Made by a program: the position numbers and the translations under genes. A DNA stretch of 64,000 nucleotides. Source: a virus. The stretch lies in IMG/VR virus record IMGVR_UViG_3300042868_010004, positions 124,001 through 188,000 of that record; one strand, given 5' to 3'. The notes below the pieces were generated by a model, which saw nothing but the letters and a program-made list of their open reading frames with translations, did not search any database and was not told where the DNA came from. Below, piece after piece: positions 40,745 to 50,345 of the stretch (the first letter of the stretch is position 1; each line of letters opens with the position of its first letter).

Positions 40745-42673
40745 ATGAACCAACCGAAACCACTCTGGCAACTTGCATACAAATATCCAGTCAATCTCGC
40801 CGATTATCTCTCTCGCCCAAAGGAGGAATTGCATGACCCGTTTCTCTGGCAAAAGGAGTTCGAAGAGATTGTTTCCGACCGACTGACTTCCCTGACTGCC
40901 TCCACGGGCGCGGGCAAATCCTTTGCGGCCAAAATCGCGGCGCTGAACTGGGTAAAGACCCCATGTCGGAAGGCTATTATTGTCGTCCCCCAGTTACAGA
41001 TTGGCCAAGAATTTCTCTCGGGGAATATCAAACTTTCGGACGGCTCAATTGAATATTTTACCTCGCAGAATCTTTGCGGGAAGACAACGGACGGGACAAT
41101 CAATCAATTGTTGGATTTCATTTCGAATAAGAATCCAGAGTTGACCCCCGAACTTCGCATTATGGTTTGCTGCGCCCCGACTATCGCGAAAGCCTTTCAA
41201 AGGAATCCGAAAAAGAAGATTTGGTCCGGGATCAAACTAATTATTGACGAGGCCCACCATGTTTCAACCGGGGAAGACACGCGCGGGAATATGAATCCGA
41301 ATGGACTTGGGGAAGTTTTTCTCTCCGTTCTGAAAAATCCCACGAATAGCACCCTTCTGGTTACGGCCACTCATTTCCGAACTGATGAATTGTCAATCAT
41401 TCCGCAAGAATACATTAAATCCTTCCGTCATTTTGAAGTGCCGTTCTACCGCGTTCAGGAGGAATGCCGCTTTTGGAATAAGCAGATCAGTTTTGAATAT
41501 GCGGTTTATAAAACAAATTTCTGGGACGCCCTGAAAGTCAGTTTCAATCCCAACTTGAAGACAATTATCTTCCTCCATCCGAAAATCTCCGTTTCGGGCG
41601 CGACATTTAAGGCGAATCAAGTCCGATTGGCTTTAGAATCCTTGGGGGAGATTGTCCGGGAGGATCGAGAGAATGGCTGTGTGATCGTGAAGAACGGGCA
41701 GAAGGAATTGATCGTGGCTGACTTAGTAACTCAGAAACGCCAGAATAATGCCCGCGCCTTCATTACGAAAGTATCCAAAGAGGAGAAAACCTTCCGTGTG
41801 GATGTAATTCTTGCCTTAAATATGTTTAAGGAGGGAAGTGATTACCCGCCATTGCAGCATTGCATTATCCATGATATCCGTAATTCTTATGGTGACATCA
41901 TTCAAATGAGCGGACGGGTCACTCGGGATTATACGGAGAAGACTTATTGTAAAGTCACCATGCTTCTGCCTAATGATTTGAGTATTACCGATGATGACGC
42001 CGCTGAAAAGTTGAATAATCACCTTAAACTTATTGTTGGCTCTATGAGTCTCTCTAATTATTTCAAACCGATGTTCTTACGGGTGAAGAAGGAGCGGGTG
42101 AAAACGGATAATTCTGACCGAACTTCTTACAATCCTCTTTCAATCCTTGGGGATGAGATCAAACAGAACGAGTTTAAGACAGATGCAATTAAACGATTCA
42201 CCTCCTTAACTTTGGATAACCCCGAGGCGAAAAATTCTTATGAGGTCCGTTTGGGTCTTATGAATCAAGCAGTTAGGGAAGTTGGCGGGGTGCCGGATGG
42301 AATGGTGGCGGAAATCGCGGAGGATATCTTGACAGAGTGCGCGTTGATGATTAAGGCCCGCGATGGGGTGGTTGAGTTGGACGAAATTGACCATGAGTTT
42401 TTAAAAAGGGTTGACACCAGCGATTTCATCTATCAATTTGTTACCGACTTGATGGGGCCGGTGGATATGAAATTATACAGGGATAAGATTGTTTATATGA
42501 TGGGGATTAAAACGAATGATGAATTTATGTATAATTGTTGGAAGATTTGGATTACGGCAAAGAAGAAAGGTCTGATTGCGGAATTGCCGGAGGGGGTGAC
42601 GGAGGAGAAGATGATTAATTGGGTTCATAGGGCGAAAGCAGAGGGAAAAAAAGAAGGATATATCAAAGAATAG
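40745..42673 (+). CDS. Superfamily 2 DNA/RNA helicase
   Basis: 642 aa. TASTGAGKSF (Walker A, near 51-60), LIIDEAHH (DEAH box, near 168), LLVTATH (motif III) and the C-terminal DVILALNMFKEGSDYP and QMSGRVTR (motif VI) define an SF2 helicase core of type III restriction/UvsW-like style. The C-terminal 200 residues are helical and unassigned. It opens a transcription unit and is followed by two repeat proteins. Substrate unknown; remodelling of replication or recombination intermediates is plausible. Confidence 0.85.
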   Translation: MNQPKPLWQLAYKYPVNLADYLSRPKEELHDPFLWQKEFEEIVSDRLTSLTASTGAGKSFAAKIAALNWVKTPCRKAIIVVPQLQIGQEFLSGNIKLSDGSIEYFTSQNLCGKTTDGTINQLLDFISNKNPELTPELRIMVCCAPTIAKAFQRNPKKKIWSGIKLIIDEAHHVSTGEDTRGNMNPNGLGEVFLSVLKNPTNSTLLVTATHFRTDELSIIPQEYIKSFRHFEVPFYRVQEECRFWNKQISFEYAVYKTNFWDALKVSFNPNLKTIIFLHPKISVSGATFKANQVRLALESLGEIVREDRENGCVIVKNGQKELIVADLVTQKRQNNARAFITKVSKEEKTFRVDVILALNMFKEGSDYPPLQHCIIHDIRNSYGDIIQMSGRVTRDYTEKTYCKVTMLLPNDLSITDDDAAEKLNNHLKLIVGSMSLSNYFKPMFLRVKKERVKTDNSDRTSYNPLSILGDEIKQNEFKTDAIKRFTSLTLDNPEAKNSYEVRLGLMNQAVREVGGVPDGMVAEIAEDILTECALMIKARDGVVELDEIDHEFLKRVDTSDFIYQFVTDLMGPVDMKLYRDKIVYMMGIKTNDEFMYNCWKIWITAKKKGLIAELPEGVTEEKMINWVHRAKAEGKKEGYIKE

Positions 42674-42678
42674 TCATT

Positions 42679-44193
42679 ATGGATTTGGAAATTTTAAAGA
42701 AACTTGACAAAGACCCAGATTGGGAATGGAGCGATCCTCGCCCCAAGAATAATACGAGACTAACAGAAGACCTAATAAAAAGCTGGGCGGAAGATTATCG
42801 GAGAATAAATGGGCGATATCCCGTTCTCAGTAGTTCTTCGGAGGTTATTCCCCCTGAGTATTTATTAAATTGGCGATCCATAAACGCATGTCTGATGCAA
42901 AAGTTAAGAGGTCTTACATTTGGAGGGTCTCTTTTTAAACTTTTACACCCAGAGCACAAAGGAAGAACACTTGAAGAGTATTTAAAATTAATTAAAGAAA
43001 ACAAAATAAAAAACCAGAAACATTGGTGCGAATTCCAATCCGATAATAATTATGACGGTTTGGGCTTTGTTCAAACCCCCTATACAAAACTTAATATATC
43101 TTCTAAAGAATGGGCTGAGATGGCTTTTGGTAAGGCCGTTAGAGGATATAGCGATTTATCTGTTAGAGATATTGTCGATTGGGCCAATGTTTTCAAGAGC
43201 AAACACGGGAGATATCCGCACCAAAGAGATTTGGACACGTCAATGATCCCTGAAAATTTTGGTATAAAAAAATGGGGACAAGTCGATCATTGCTTGCGAA
43301 AGGGCCACAGGGGCTTGCCAAATGGTAAGAGCTTGGTTTATCTTTTTCGCCCTTCCCCGCTAGAGGGGGATAATTTTATTAACGAAATTAAACAGGTAGC
43401 TCTAAGTTTTTTTAAAAAAAACAAAAAATTACCAAGTGTTACGGAAGACTTATCCCTCTCAGACGGTATAACTCAATGGAGAAGTGTCAGTCAGTATCTA
43501 AAACAGGGGCTTAGAGATACGAAGAGATTTAATTACAAAGGACTTAAAGATTTTTACAAGAAAGAATTAAGTGTTTGCGGCCAAGAAGCCGTGGAGGGAA
43601 TTGTTAAACCTCCGCTTTGCCCTCTCTCGCTGAAAGAGTCTATAAAAAAATATATCGAAAAAGAAAAGAAGAGACCTTGGGCGCATAGTGATTTTTGTCA
43701 TTCCGATGGAACAAGCTCAAGAAATATTGATAAATATCTTAGAGATGGGTTGCGTGGATTTTTGGGTGGGTCATCTTTGTCTAAACTAGTTGACGAAGTG
43801 GAGCTAGAAATGGAAAACAACAACGAACTTCCCATTGGATATGCCACCAAGAAAAGCAAAATTTTATCCATTAGCGAAATAAAAAAAGAGTTAAAAGAAT
43901 ATATAATTCTGAACAAGCGCAACGTAGAAAACTCTTCGTCAGATTTTGTTTTAAACGGCACAACAACCTCTCAGATAAAATGGGCGCTTCAGGAGGGGTT
44001 GCGAGGGCTTTCAAAGGGAGGTTCGCTCTCTAAACTCTCCAAAGAAGTAGAAGAAGAAATGCGTCAAGCCGGTGAATTACCCGAAGGGTATCAATCCGGG
44101 CGTCGGGCTCCGGCGAAGGTTTCTAAAAAGCCAGAGAAGACCCTTGACAAGTCTCTGAAAGAGGTTAATGATATATTAGAAAGTTTGAAATAA
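42679..44193 (+). CDS. Repeat protein A, six degenerate ~65-aa repeats
   Basis: 504 aa. About six repeats share the pattern I..W...Y....G.YP...D......W..(I/V)...LR.G.RGL..G.SL..L, e.g. ending LRKGHRGLPNGKSLVYL, LRDGLRGFLGGSSLSKL and LQEGLRGLSKGGSLSKL. The last two are followed by EVE.EM...ELP.GY. I do not know a characterised family; the W/L/RG spacing suggests small helical DNA- or protein-binding units. AT-rich with AGA arginines, unlike the helicase before it. Paralogue of the protein at 44519. Confidence 0.65.
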   Translation: MDLEILKKLDKDPDWEWSDPRPKNNTRLTEDLIKSWAEDYRRINGRYPVLSSSSEVIPPEYLLNWRSINACLMQKLRGLTFGGSLFKLLHPEHKGRTLEEYLKLIKENKIKNQKHWCEFQSDNNYDGLGFVQTPYTKLNISSKEWAEMAFGKAVRGYSDLSVRDIVDWANVFKSKHGRYPHQRDLDTSMIPENFGIKKWGQVDHCLRKGHRGLPNGKSLVYLFRPSPLEGDNFINEIKQVALSFFKKNKKLPSVTEDLSLSDGITQWRSVSQYLKQGLRDTKRFNYKGLKDFYKKELSVCGQEAVEGIVKPPLCPLSLKESIKKYIEKEKKRPWAHSDFCHSDGTSSRNIDKYLRDGLRGFLGGSSLSKLVDEVELEMENNNELPIGYATKKSKILSISEIKKELKEYIILNKRNVENSSSDFVLNGTTTSQIKWALQEGLRGLSKGGSLSKLSKEVEEEMRQAGELPEGYQSGRRAPAKVSKKPEKTLDKSLKEVNDILESLK

Positions 44194-44205
44194 AAGATAA
44201 AAACT

Positions 44206-44538
44206 ATGACAAGACAAGAAGACTACATTCGGATATTAAAAGGCGAAATCAACAAAGAGGGTGACGAACAATTAATTTTTGAGTTAACGGAACAAGGTTT
44301 TATGACCGCCGTTTTTACTCACGATGGCCATGGACAAGTAAATCATGTTATTATGCCCAAAAATACGATGAAGGGTTATTTGTATTTACATGAAGTCGAA
44401 AATTCAAATAAATGGATCTGTAAATACAAGGATTTCGCCTTGGTCTTGTTTGGCGCGTTCGTTCCTCTTTTGATCGTTGGCGCTAGCAAATTTGCGGCTT
44501 TTTGCTTCCGTGCCTTAAATGAATACTTCAATTCTTGA
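44206..44538 (+). CDS. Single-pass membrane protein, 110 aa
   Basis: 110 aa with one hydrophobic segment (residues 76-99, DFALVLFGAFVPLLIVGA...) near the C-terminus and a soluble N-terminal domain. It lies between the two repeat-protein genes and overlaps the second by 20 bases. Role unknown. Confidence 0.55.
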   Translation: MTRQEDYIRILKGEINKEGDEQLIFELTEQGFMTAVFTHDGHGQVNHVIMPKNTMKGYLYLHEVENSNKWICKYKDFALVLFGAFVPLLIVGASKFAAFCFRALNEYFNS

Positions 44539-45421
44539 ACAGCTAGACCGTGACCCTAATTGGGAATGGAGCAATGTTAATTCCGATTTAAATTTAAACG
44601 AGGATTTAATTAAATCATGGGCGCAAGAATATAAAGCAAAACATGGGAAATACCCATCTTCGCTATCCAAAGAAGTGGAAATGATTCCCGATTGCTTTAA
44701 AATTAGAGGATGGAGAGCGCTGGACTCCTCTTTGAGGGTAGGCGGACGCGGTTTATCTGGAGGGTCATCTTTAGTTTTTCTTTTAGGGGGAAATAGAGTC
44801 AAGCAGAAAAACCTTTTGGTAGGAGAAGAATTAGTTCAAGAATTAAAGAAAAGTCTTTTGAATTTTAAAGAAAAAGAGGGCAAATTCCCTTCTCGATATT
44901 TAAGCGGCTCATTTTTGTCTGATGGGTCAACACTAAAATCAATTGATCGAGCTTTTCAGCGGAGAAATAGGGGTTTGGATAAGATCGGGTGCAAAACCCT
45001 CTCGGACTTCATGAGAAAAGAATTTGGCGAAGGGCCGACAGGAATTATCTTGAAGATTGATGATGTAAAAAAGGAGATTAGGGAATACATTCGGATTGGA
45101 AAAGAAAGATTGACGAGAAATTCTGTCGATTTTGCTTTATTTGACGGAACAAGCGCGGAAAATCTTAGGGGTTTGTTGAAATCTGGTTCGCGCGGCCTCC
45201 CCAAAGGCTCTTCCCTATCTAAACTAGTAGATGAGGTAGAATCCGAAATGCGCCAAGCGGGCGAACTCCCCGAGGGTTATGTCGGAAAAGGAGAGAAAAA
45301 GGAGAAAACCGCCAGAAAGACAGATTCCTCTCTTGACAAAAAGGAGGAAAAGACGCAGACTGATTTCAGTCAACTGATAGAGTCGGTCTATGAAACATTG
45401 GGCTCTATAAATAACAGCTAA
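44519..45421 (+). CDS. Repeat protein B, three ~65-aa repeats
   Basis: 300 aa. Its start (MNTSILEQLDRDPNWEWS) and end (MRQAGELPEGY plus Lys-rich tail) align with repeat protein A, with about three internal repeats ending RVGGRGLSGGSSLVFLL, QRRNRGLDKIGCKTLSDF and KSGSRGLPKGSSLSKL. It is therefore a shorter paralogue. Nothing catalytic is visible. Confidence 0.65.
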   Translation: MNTSILEQLDRDPNWEWSNVNSDLNLNEDLIKSWAQEYKAKHGKYPSSLSKEVEMIPDCFKIRGWRALDSSLRVGGRGLSGGSSLVFLLGGNRVKQKNLLVGEELVQELKKSLLNFKEKEGKFPSRYLSGSFLSDGSTLKSIDRAFQRRNRGLDKIGCKTLSDFMRKEFGEGPTGIILKIDDVKKEIREYIRIGKERLTRNSVDFALFDGTSAENLRGLLKSGSRGLPKGSSLSKLVDEVESEMRQAGELPEGYVGKGEKKEKTARKTDSSLDKKEEKTQTDFSQLIESVYETLGSINNS

Positions 45422-45434
45422 AACAAACATTATT

Positions 45435-46004
45435 ATGTATTCCGATCATTTTGGGCCCGCCCTAATCAGTAACTTAAATTCATTATACAGACAATCACCC
45501 TCGGAATACCAAGAGCGAATCAATGGTTTAATTGATCTGGCCAAACAGATGAATTTTAGATTCTGTCGTGTTGAAAACATTAGCAATGCCGATAAAAAAT
45601 ATGTTTCCGATTACGTTCTATCCCTTGGCTATAAATTTCGGATTCTGCCTGATGAAAATCAAGGTTATGTAGCCCTAGAAATATCCATTAAAACGCAAAA
45701 CAAAATAAATCCTATGTATTCTGCACGAGAAGCCCGAATTAACTCATTAAAGGTCAAAAAGTTAAAGCGCCAACCTATCTTCGTAGATGGAGATGAAAGC
45801 CCCACTTTTGAATCTTCTGTCCAGAGGATTGCGGAACGTATCAATCAAGCGGTTCAGAATGGGGATGACTCCGTTCAACTCGGGCCGATTCAGGATAGAC
45901 TGTATGACGGTATTACACGACATATCGCCGGTTATGGATATAAGGTAGTCGGCATGTCTAGCCGCACTCTGATTGAAGTCTCTTGGCATTCAGCGGAAAT
46001 TTAA
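45435..46004 (+). CDS. Unknown protein with internal duplication, 189 aa
   Basis: 189 aa. Residues 25-85 (INGLIDLAKQ...YVLSLGYKFRIL...YVALEIS) and 130-188 (IAERINQAVQ...HIAGYGYKVVGM...LIEVSW) look like two copies of the same helix-strand unit. No known family. Confidence 0.55.
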   Translation: MYSDHFGPALISNLNSLYRQSPSEYQERINGLIDLAKQMNFRFCRVENISNADKKYVSDYVLSLGYKFRILPDENQGYVALEISIKTQNKINPMYSAREARINSLKVKKLKRQPIFVDGDESPTFESSVQRIAERINQAVQNGDDSVQLGPIQDRLYDGITRHIAGYGYKVVGMSSRTLIEVSWHSAEI

Positions 46005-46049
46005 TTTTCTTTTAAATTTCGTTAGTAAACACAAAACAAATAAAATATT

Positions 46050-46415
46050 ATGCAATTAAACAATCAAATGTCAAAAAAAGAAAAGCACCAAAACGTTCTT
46101 CTGGAAGAACAAGAGCGAGAATCACTAATTGAGGCAGTTGAATCTCTTTACAGTATTATGGCCAAATCTGCATTAGGGCCTGACGCAGATGAGGTGAAAA
46201 TTATCTCGAAGGTTAATGATTATCGGGGCCTCTACCTAAACCAATCTCTGGTTGACCTGACTTTGTATTTCTCTCGCGAGGATTTAGCGCCTTTTCAGGA
46301 TGATTTAAATCATATCGAGCTTTGTCGCCTCATTGGTTATCTCTGCCAAGACCCAGATCGAACAAAGGTATTTCTTTCCTTTTTGGCTGAACTAAAGAAG
46401 GATCGCCGGTCTTAA
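46050..46415 (+). CDS. Unknown protein, 121 aa
   Basis: 121 aa, helical. Possible distant paralogue of the protein at 40167. A second Met at residue 7 could be the start. Confidence 0.55.
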   Translation: MQLNNQMSKKEKHQNVLLEEQERESLIEAVESLYSIMAKSALGPDADEVKIISKVNDYRGLYLNQSLVDLTLYFSREDLAPFQDDLNHIELCRLIGYLCQDPDRTKVFLSFLAELKKDRRS

Positions 46416-46438
46416 TCCTCTGTAATTATTTTCCGTTT

Positions 46439-47044
46439 TTGATCTTCTCCACCACAGAAAAACAACTCTCTCGGTATGAGACTATTATTAGTCCGTATCG
46501 GGAGTTTTTCGGGCGGAGCCTTCCTGCTGAAAAGCAATACTGGACTCTATCTGCCCAATGTTCGGAAGACGGAGGACTAATTTCAGAAAGTGAATTCAAT
46601 CAAATTCTAGAAGAGGGGCTAATTCAGCCAGATCAATTCCACGGGGTTGATACCGACAGAGAGGCCGTTATCCAGAATAAGAAGATCGGTTTCGGCAATT
46701 TCCACCATGGCGATATTTATTCTGTCATGGCAAATTTCCGAGGGCTGAATCCCGGAGTTGTGAATCTAGACTTACTCCGAACTTTTGAGACAGAGAAAGA
46801 ACTAATCAAAAAGATGTTCCTACTTCTATCCGGCTATACGGATTTCATCTTCAATATCAACGTATTGTTTTCCTCTCACAGAGTTTCCTATAGAGATCCG
46901 CAAGATATTCTCCGCGTTCTGGGTTCCGACCCTGATTTTTACAGAACTTTTACAAAGTATGATTGGGGCAGGCATTTGGTCGTTTATCCTTATAAGGGGA
47001 TCGGCCCAAGGACAAAAATGGTCAGTCTGACTTTTCGGAAATAA
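46439..47044 (+). CDS. Unknown conserved protein, 201 aa
   Basis: 201 aa from a TTG; no ATG occurs early in the frame. Start choice is uncertain because no Shine-Dalgarno sequence is seen. The text YREFFGRSLPAEKQYWTLSAQC near the N-terminus is distinctive and appears conserved across phages in my memory. Function unknown. Confidence 0.55.
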   Translation: MIFSTTEKQLSRYETIISPYREFFGRSLPAEKQYWTLSAQCSEDGGLISESEFNQILEEGLIQPDQFHGVDTDREAVIQNKKIGFGNFHHGDIYSVMANFRGLNPGVVNLDLLRTFETEKELIKKMFLLLSGYTDFIFNINVLFSSHRVSYRDPQDILRVLGSDPDFYRTFTKYDWGRHLVVYPYKGIGPRTKMVSLTFRK

Positions 47045-47063
47045 AAAACAAACAACAAAAACT

Positions 47064-47420
47064 ATGAATATACCAGAAAATTATTTTAACGAAAAATTAG
47101 TTTTAACAAGAAGCTTTTGCATTGATTGGGATGAATATTTTGAGGAGGGCGAAAATATGAAAATTAGAGACGTATTCTCTCCGCGAGAGTTTAATTTTTC
47201 AGCCCGAGACAATGGTATTATGGTGCGGCTTAACGGAGTAAAAGTTTGTTCCGATTTTGGAGAAAATAAAAAAGAGTCGTTTTTCCCTTATCGCTGTTTT
47301 ACTCCCCTTAGTCTGCTGAAGGGAATTAGCGCACAGACGAAGGAAAAATACGGAAGTTTCCCGACCTTAAAAGACAAAGGAAAAATTGGATATACCCAAA
47401 AAGCAAGAGGTGTATCTTGA
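47064..47420 (+). CDS. Unknown protein, 118 aa
   Basis: 118 aa, no recognised motif, start in a CTATG context after an A-rich leader. Confidence 0.5.
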   Translation: MNIPENYFNEKLVLTRSFCIDWDEYFEEGENMKIRDVFSPREFNFSARDNGIMVRLNGVKVCSDFGENKKESFFPYRCFTPLSLLKGISAQTKEKYGSFPTLKDKGKIGYTQKARGVS

Positions 47421-47455
47421 CCAATTCGCCCTAACCTGATTGAATACCTTTTGAA

Positions 47456-48004
47456 ATGAATATCTTTTACCTTGATTCTTGCCCGGAAAAATCCGCCCGA
47501 ATGCAAAATAACCGACATGCGTCTCGTATGCCGCTTGAGTCAGCCGGACTGCTTCTTTATGCCTTCCCAGACGGCGGCACGCCCTTTGATAATTCTCACA
47601 AGCGCGCCCATTACCGGCACCCAGCTTCAATTTTCACTCGTAATTCGCGGGAAAACTTTGAATGGGTATTAGAGCATTTTCGCGTTCAGCTAGACGAATA
47701 TAAAATCCGGTATAAGCGCGACCATGATTCAACCAAATATCTGAATTGGATTCAAAGTAACTATCCGTCTATTAGTTTCCCTAATACTGGCCTGACACCA
47801 TTCGCCCGCTGTTTTGGCCCGTTCAAGGAAGAGTTAGATCGGACGGAGCCGGACACTATTCAAGCCTATCAAAAATTCTACATTTTGGATAAATTTACTT
47901 TCAGCCGATGGCCGAGTCTGGAAAAGATTGCGCCGTTTTGGCCAGAAAAATCTGAGAAATTCGTTGACAAGAACTTCAAAAACGGGCAATATGCAAAACG
48001 ATAA
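47456..48004 (+). CDS. Conserved phage protein resembling Pyr_excise-type family
   Basis: 182 aa. MNIFYLDSCPEKSARMQNNRHASRM at the start, RHPASIFTRNSRENFEWVL and LTPFARCF...YQKFYI.DK..FSRW follow a pattern widespread in phages and sometimes annotated as pyrimidine-dimer glycosylase-like, although activity has not been shown for this type. The usual HCDKH start is altered to QNNRH. Start is the ATG at 47456. Confidence 0.6.
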   Translation: MNIFYLDSCPEKSARMQNNRHASRMPLESAGLLLYAFPDGGTPFDNSHKRAHYRHPASIFTRNSRENFEWVLEHFRVQLDEYKIRYKRDHDSTKYLNWIQSNYPSISFPNTGLTPFARCFGPFKEELDRTEPDTIQAYQKFYILDKFTFSRWPSLEKIAPFWPEKSEKFVDKNFKNGQYAKR

Positions 48005-48007
48005 GAT

Positions 48008-48310
48008 ATGAAAACCTACCAAAGAGCCAGTCAATCCTTCCCCGGCCTGAAAGCCGAGACGGAATTCAATCGAAAGTATAATTCGGCAAGTGCTGTCTTA
48101 AAGCGGATTGCTTTTAATTTCTCCGTCGTTTTTGCCCTGCCCGCCTTAGCTTTACTGATCAGTCCATACAGCAAAGCCACCGCGTCCGCCTTCTGTTATA
48201 TCTGGTTCGGCGTGATTGTTTTCGGAATGCTTGTCTGCCGCCCTCCGGCGAATTATAATTCATATTCGGATTGGTTTGCGGATAGAAAGAATTGGTTTCA
48301 GAAATACTAA
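48008..48310 (+). CDS. Two-pass membrane protein, 100 aa
   Basis: 100 aa. Two hydrophobic segments (about 36-52 and 60-77) with a short loop, a basic N-terminus and an aromatic-rich C-terminus (NYNSYSDWFADRKNWF). Probably in the host inner membrane; role unknown. Confidence 0.6.
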   Translation: MKTYQRASQSFPGLKAETEFNRKYNSASAVLKRIAFNFSVVFALPALALLISPYSKATASAFCYIWFGVIVFGMLVCRPPANYNSYSDWFADRKNWFQKY

Positions 48311-48324
48311 AATAAATACTCATC

Positions 48325-49308
48325 ATGGAAACTAAAAAGAAACTCGCATTATCTGGACCTTATGCCGTTCAGACAATCAACGTCTGTGAAACCAAACACG
48401 GAATTTCAATTCTGAAGTTCGCCGGGGAAACCTATGGGAATAACCTCTTCCGCCCGAATACTAAATACCGACTGAATGATATTGAATTTTCCGTCCCCGA
48501 GGATAAAACCCAGTATCAATTCTCGGACAAAGTTAAGTCTGTCCAACAGCAAACCGAGAAAGTCTTCCTGATTGGGTATAAGAATGCGGAGACTGGGCAC
48601 ACCCTTTCTATTGAGGAATACGAGACAGAGAAGAACAACTTACTCTCCAAGAAGATAATTGACCCGGATGACGAAGATTTTACGGTTTGGCTGACTCTTG
48701 CCGACCGACAGAATTATGAAGCGTTCATTAAGTCTTGGGAGCAAGTCAGAGAGACTGAGATTGAATGGATTGATTTCAAGCTAGAATATTTTCAAATCAC
48801 CCATTCGGATTATGAGGAGATTGTCCCGCTCTGGCAAATCGGCAAGCCGGTAGACAATCCGATGTGTCAATACAACCCCACTCCGGCCAAATGGTTTTCG
48901 GAGATTGCGAATGAACTGGGTTTTCAGAATGTCGGGGATGTAGATTATTCGGCCACGAAGGGATTTAAGTATTCATTCAGTAGTCACGGCGATTTACAAT
49001 ATGTAAAGATGAATGGGGCATATCTTTACGGCTCAAATTCAAACGAGTGGAAGTTTTGGTCAAAGACTGATACCTATGAAAATTGTATTGCCGCCCTGAA
49101 AACGGATAAGGCCAGAATTCGCGCGAAGATTTCCCAACAGAAGCGTATTTTAGAGGAGTCCGGGTTGACAAAGAATGAAAGGGCGGAGGTTCTGGGTGAG
49201 CTGAAGAGTATTCAGGGTCGCCTTTCGGAAATTTCCGCCAAGGAAAAGAGTCGGACGGATCTTAATACGATTCGGAATAAAGTTCGGGAATTGATTGAAA
49301 AACTATGA
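48325..49308 (+). CDS. Unknown protein with C-terminal coiled coil, 327 aa
   Basis: 327 aa. Beta-rich first 230 residues with many Tyr/Trp; residues 255-325 (KTDKARIRAKISQQKRILEESG...) are a long charged helix, likely a coiled coil. No recognised family. Overlaps the next gene by ATGA. Confidence 0.55.
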   Translation: METKKKLALSGPYAVQTINVCETKHGISILKFAGETYGNNLFRPNTKYRLNDIEFSVPEDKTQYQFSDKVKSVQQQTEKVFLIGYKNAETGHTLSIEEYETEKNNLLSKKIIDPDDEDFTVWLTLADRQNYEAFIKSWEQVRETEIEWIDFKLEYFQITHSDYEEIVPLWQIGKPVDNPMCQYNPTPAKWFSEIANELGFQNVGDVDYSATKGFKYSFSSHGDLQYVKMNGAYLYGSNSNEWKFWSKTDTYENCIAALKTDKARIRAKISQQKRILEESGLTKNERAEVLGELKSIQGRLSEISAKEKSRTDLNTIRNKVRELIEKL

Positions 49309-49490
49309 AACCAAACAAAGAACAGATTGAAGCTCTGATTAACGACGGAAAATACGACGCGGCAGCAGTTGAATTTGCTGACCTGCATGGGATTCCAGCA
49401 AGTGAAGTCGCCTTGTTTGTCTCCCTGATAATCTCAAAAGAGCGCGCCGAAACTGAATTCGCCTACAAGGATATTGCCGAATTTGAATAA
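49305..49490 (+). CDS. Unknown small acidic protein, 61 aa
   Basis: 61 aa, helical (IEALINDGKYDAAAVEFADLHGI...). Possibly a small helix-bundle adaptor; nothing more can be said. Confidence 0.5.
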   Translation: MKPNKEQIEALINDGKYDAAAVEFADLHGIPASEVALFVSLIISKERAETEFAYKDIAEFE

Positions 49491-49571
49491 ATTGTCGGGT
49501 ATGAGACAAATAATGTCTTCCAAGATGGTTGGCGTATGGCGCGGACAAAAATGAAGCTTTTCCGATAATTT

Positions 49572-49817
49572 ATGAAAAATCAATCTAATCAATGGCCGCA
49601 GGCAGGTGAGAAAGTCATATTCAAGGGTTGTCCAGCGATGTATTACCCGCATTTCTTGAATATGCAAACCTTCTGCAAAGACAATCTGACTGTCGGGAAG
49701 GAATACGAGTTAAGCAGAGTTGAAATTCATTCATCATGGGTTTCTGTCTGGCTCGTTGGCTTCAAGGATGTCTTTCTGAATTGGTCTTTCTTCCGCCATG
49801 CCGACAAACCAGAATAA
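49572..49817 (+). CDS. Unknown small protein, 81 aa
   Basis: 81 aa. GEKVIFKGCP...LTVGKEYELSRVEIHSSWVSVWLVGFKDVFLNWSFF resembles small SH3-like beta-barrel phage proteins. The 81-base gap before it holds nothing convincing. Overlaps the next gene by 20 bases. Confidence 0.55.
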   Translation: MKNQSNQWPQAGEKVIFKGCPAMYYPHFLNMQTFCKDNLTVGKEYELSRVEIHSSWVSVWLVGFKDVFLNWSFFRHADKPE

Positions 49818-50088
49818 ATCTCCGAATAAACTCTTGGTTGACTATCTGATCCATTCATACATTTACTATTCGAAAGGTACCTCCCTGATAACCGATTTTG
49901 AATTTGATTCAATCGCGCATCAACTTCGAGATGTTTTTGATCGGGTCGATCATCCGCACAAAAGACTTGTAAATTTGGATTCCTTAAAAGTCACAACATC
50001 AGCTTTTTATATCACGGAAGATCAATATCCGGGCATTGTTAAATCGGTGGCCGAAAAATTAATTAAGAAAGAAATAAAATTATGCTGA
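49798..50088 (+). CDS. Unknown protein, 96 aa
   Basis: 96 aa. LLVDYLIHSYIYYSKGTSLITDFEFDSIAHQLRDVFD resembles the short N-terminal adenylation-type helix found in small phage proteins related to NAD-dependent DNA ligase Ia domains, but that is only a loose likeness. Function unknown. Confidence 0.5.
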   Translation: MPTNQNKSPNKLLVDYLIHSYIYYSKGTSLITDFEFDSIAHQLRDVFDRVDHPHKRLVNLDSLKVTTSAFYITEDQYPGIVKSVAEKLIKKEIKLC

Positions 50089-50345
50089 AATGGATTAAAA
50101 AACTATTTGAGCCTTCCGAGACCAACATCTGGAAGACGGTCAAGACAGAGTATTTGCGTGAGGAGATTGATTGGGGGAATTGCCCCCAACAAATTCAGAC
50201 TATGTATGTCTTTGCCGTGACCGAGTTCTGTCTGCTAACCGGGAAGACCCGGATGTTTGAAAAGAGAGATTTCTTCCCGCCGAAAGAATTTGACATCTTG
50301 GAGCAAACCCGTCAGAGTTTTATTTTTAATCAAGCTAAAACATGA
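50082..50345 (+). CDS. Unknown protein, 87 aa
   Basis: 87 aa, soluble. Overlaps both neighbours. No motif recognised. Confidence 0.5.
   Translation: MLKWIKKLFEPSETNIWKTVKTEYLREEIDWGNCPQQIQTMYVFAVTEFCLLTGKTRMFEKRDFFPPKEFDILEQTRQSFIFNQAKT

Noticed and set aside
49491-49571. A 17-codon frame starting near 49502.
   Set aside because: Too short, no ribosome site and no conserved pattern.
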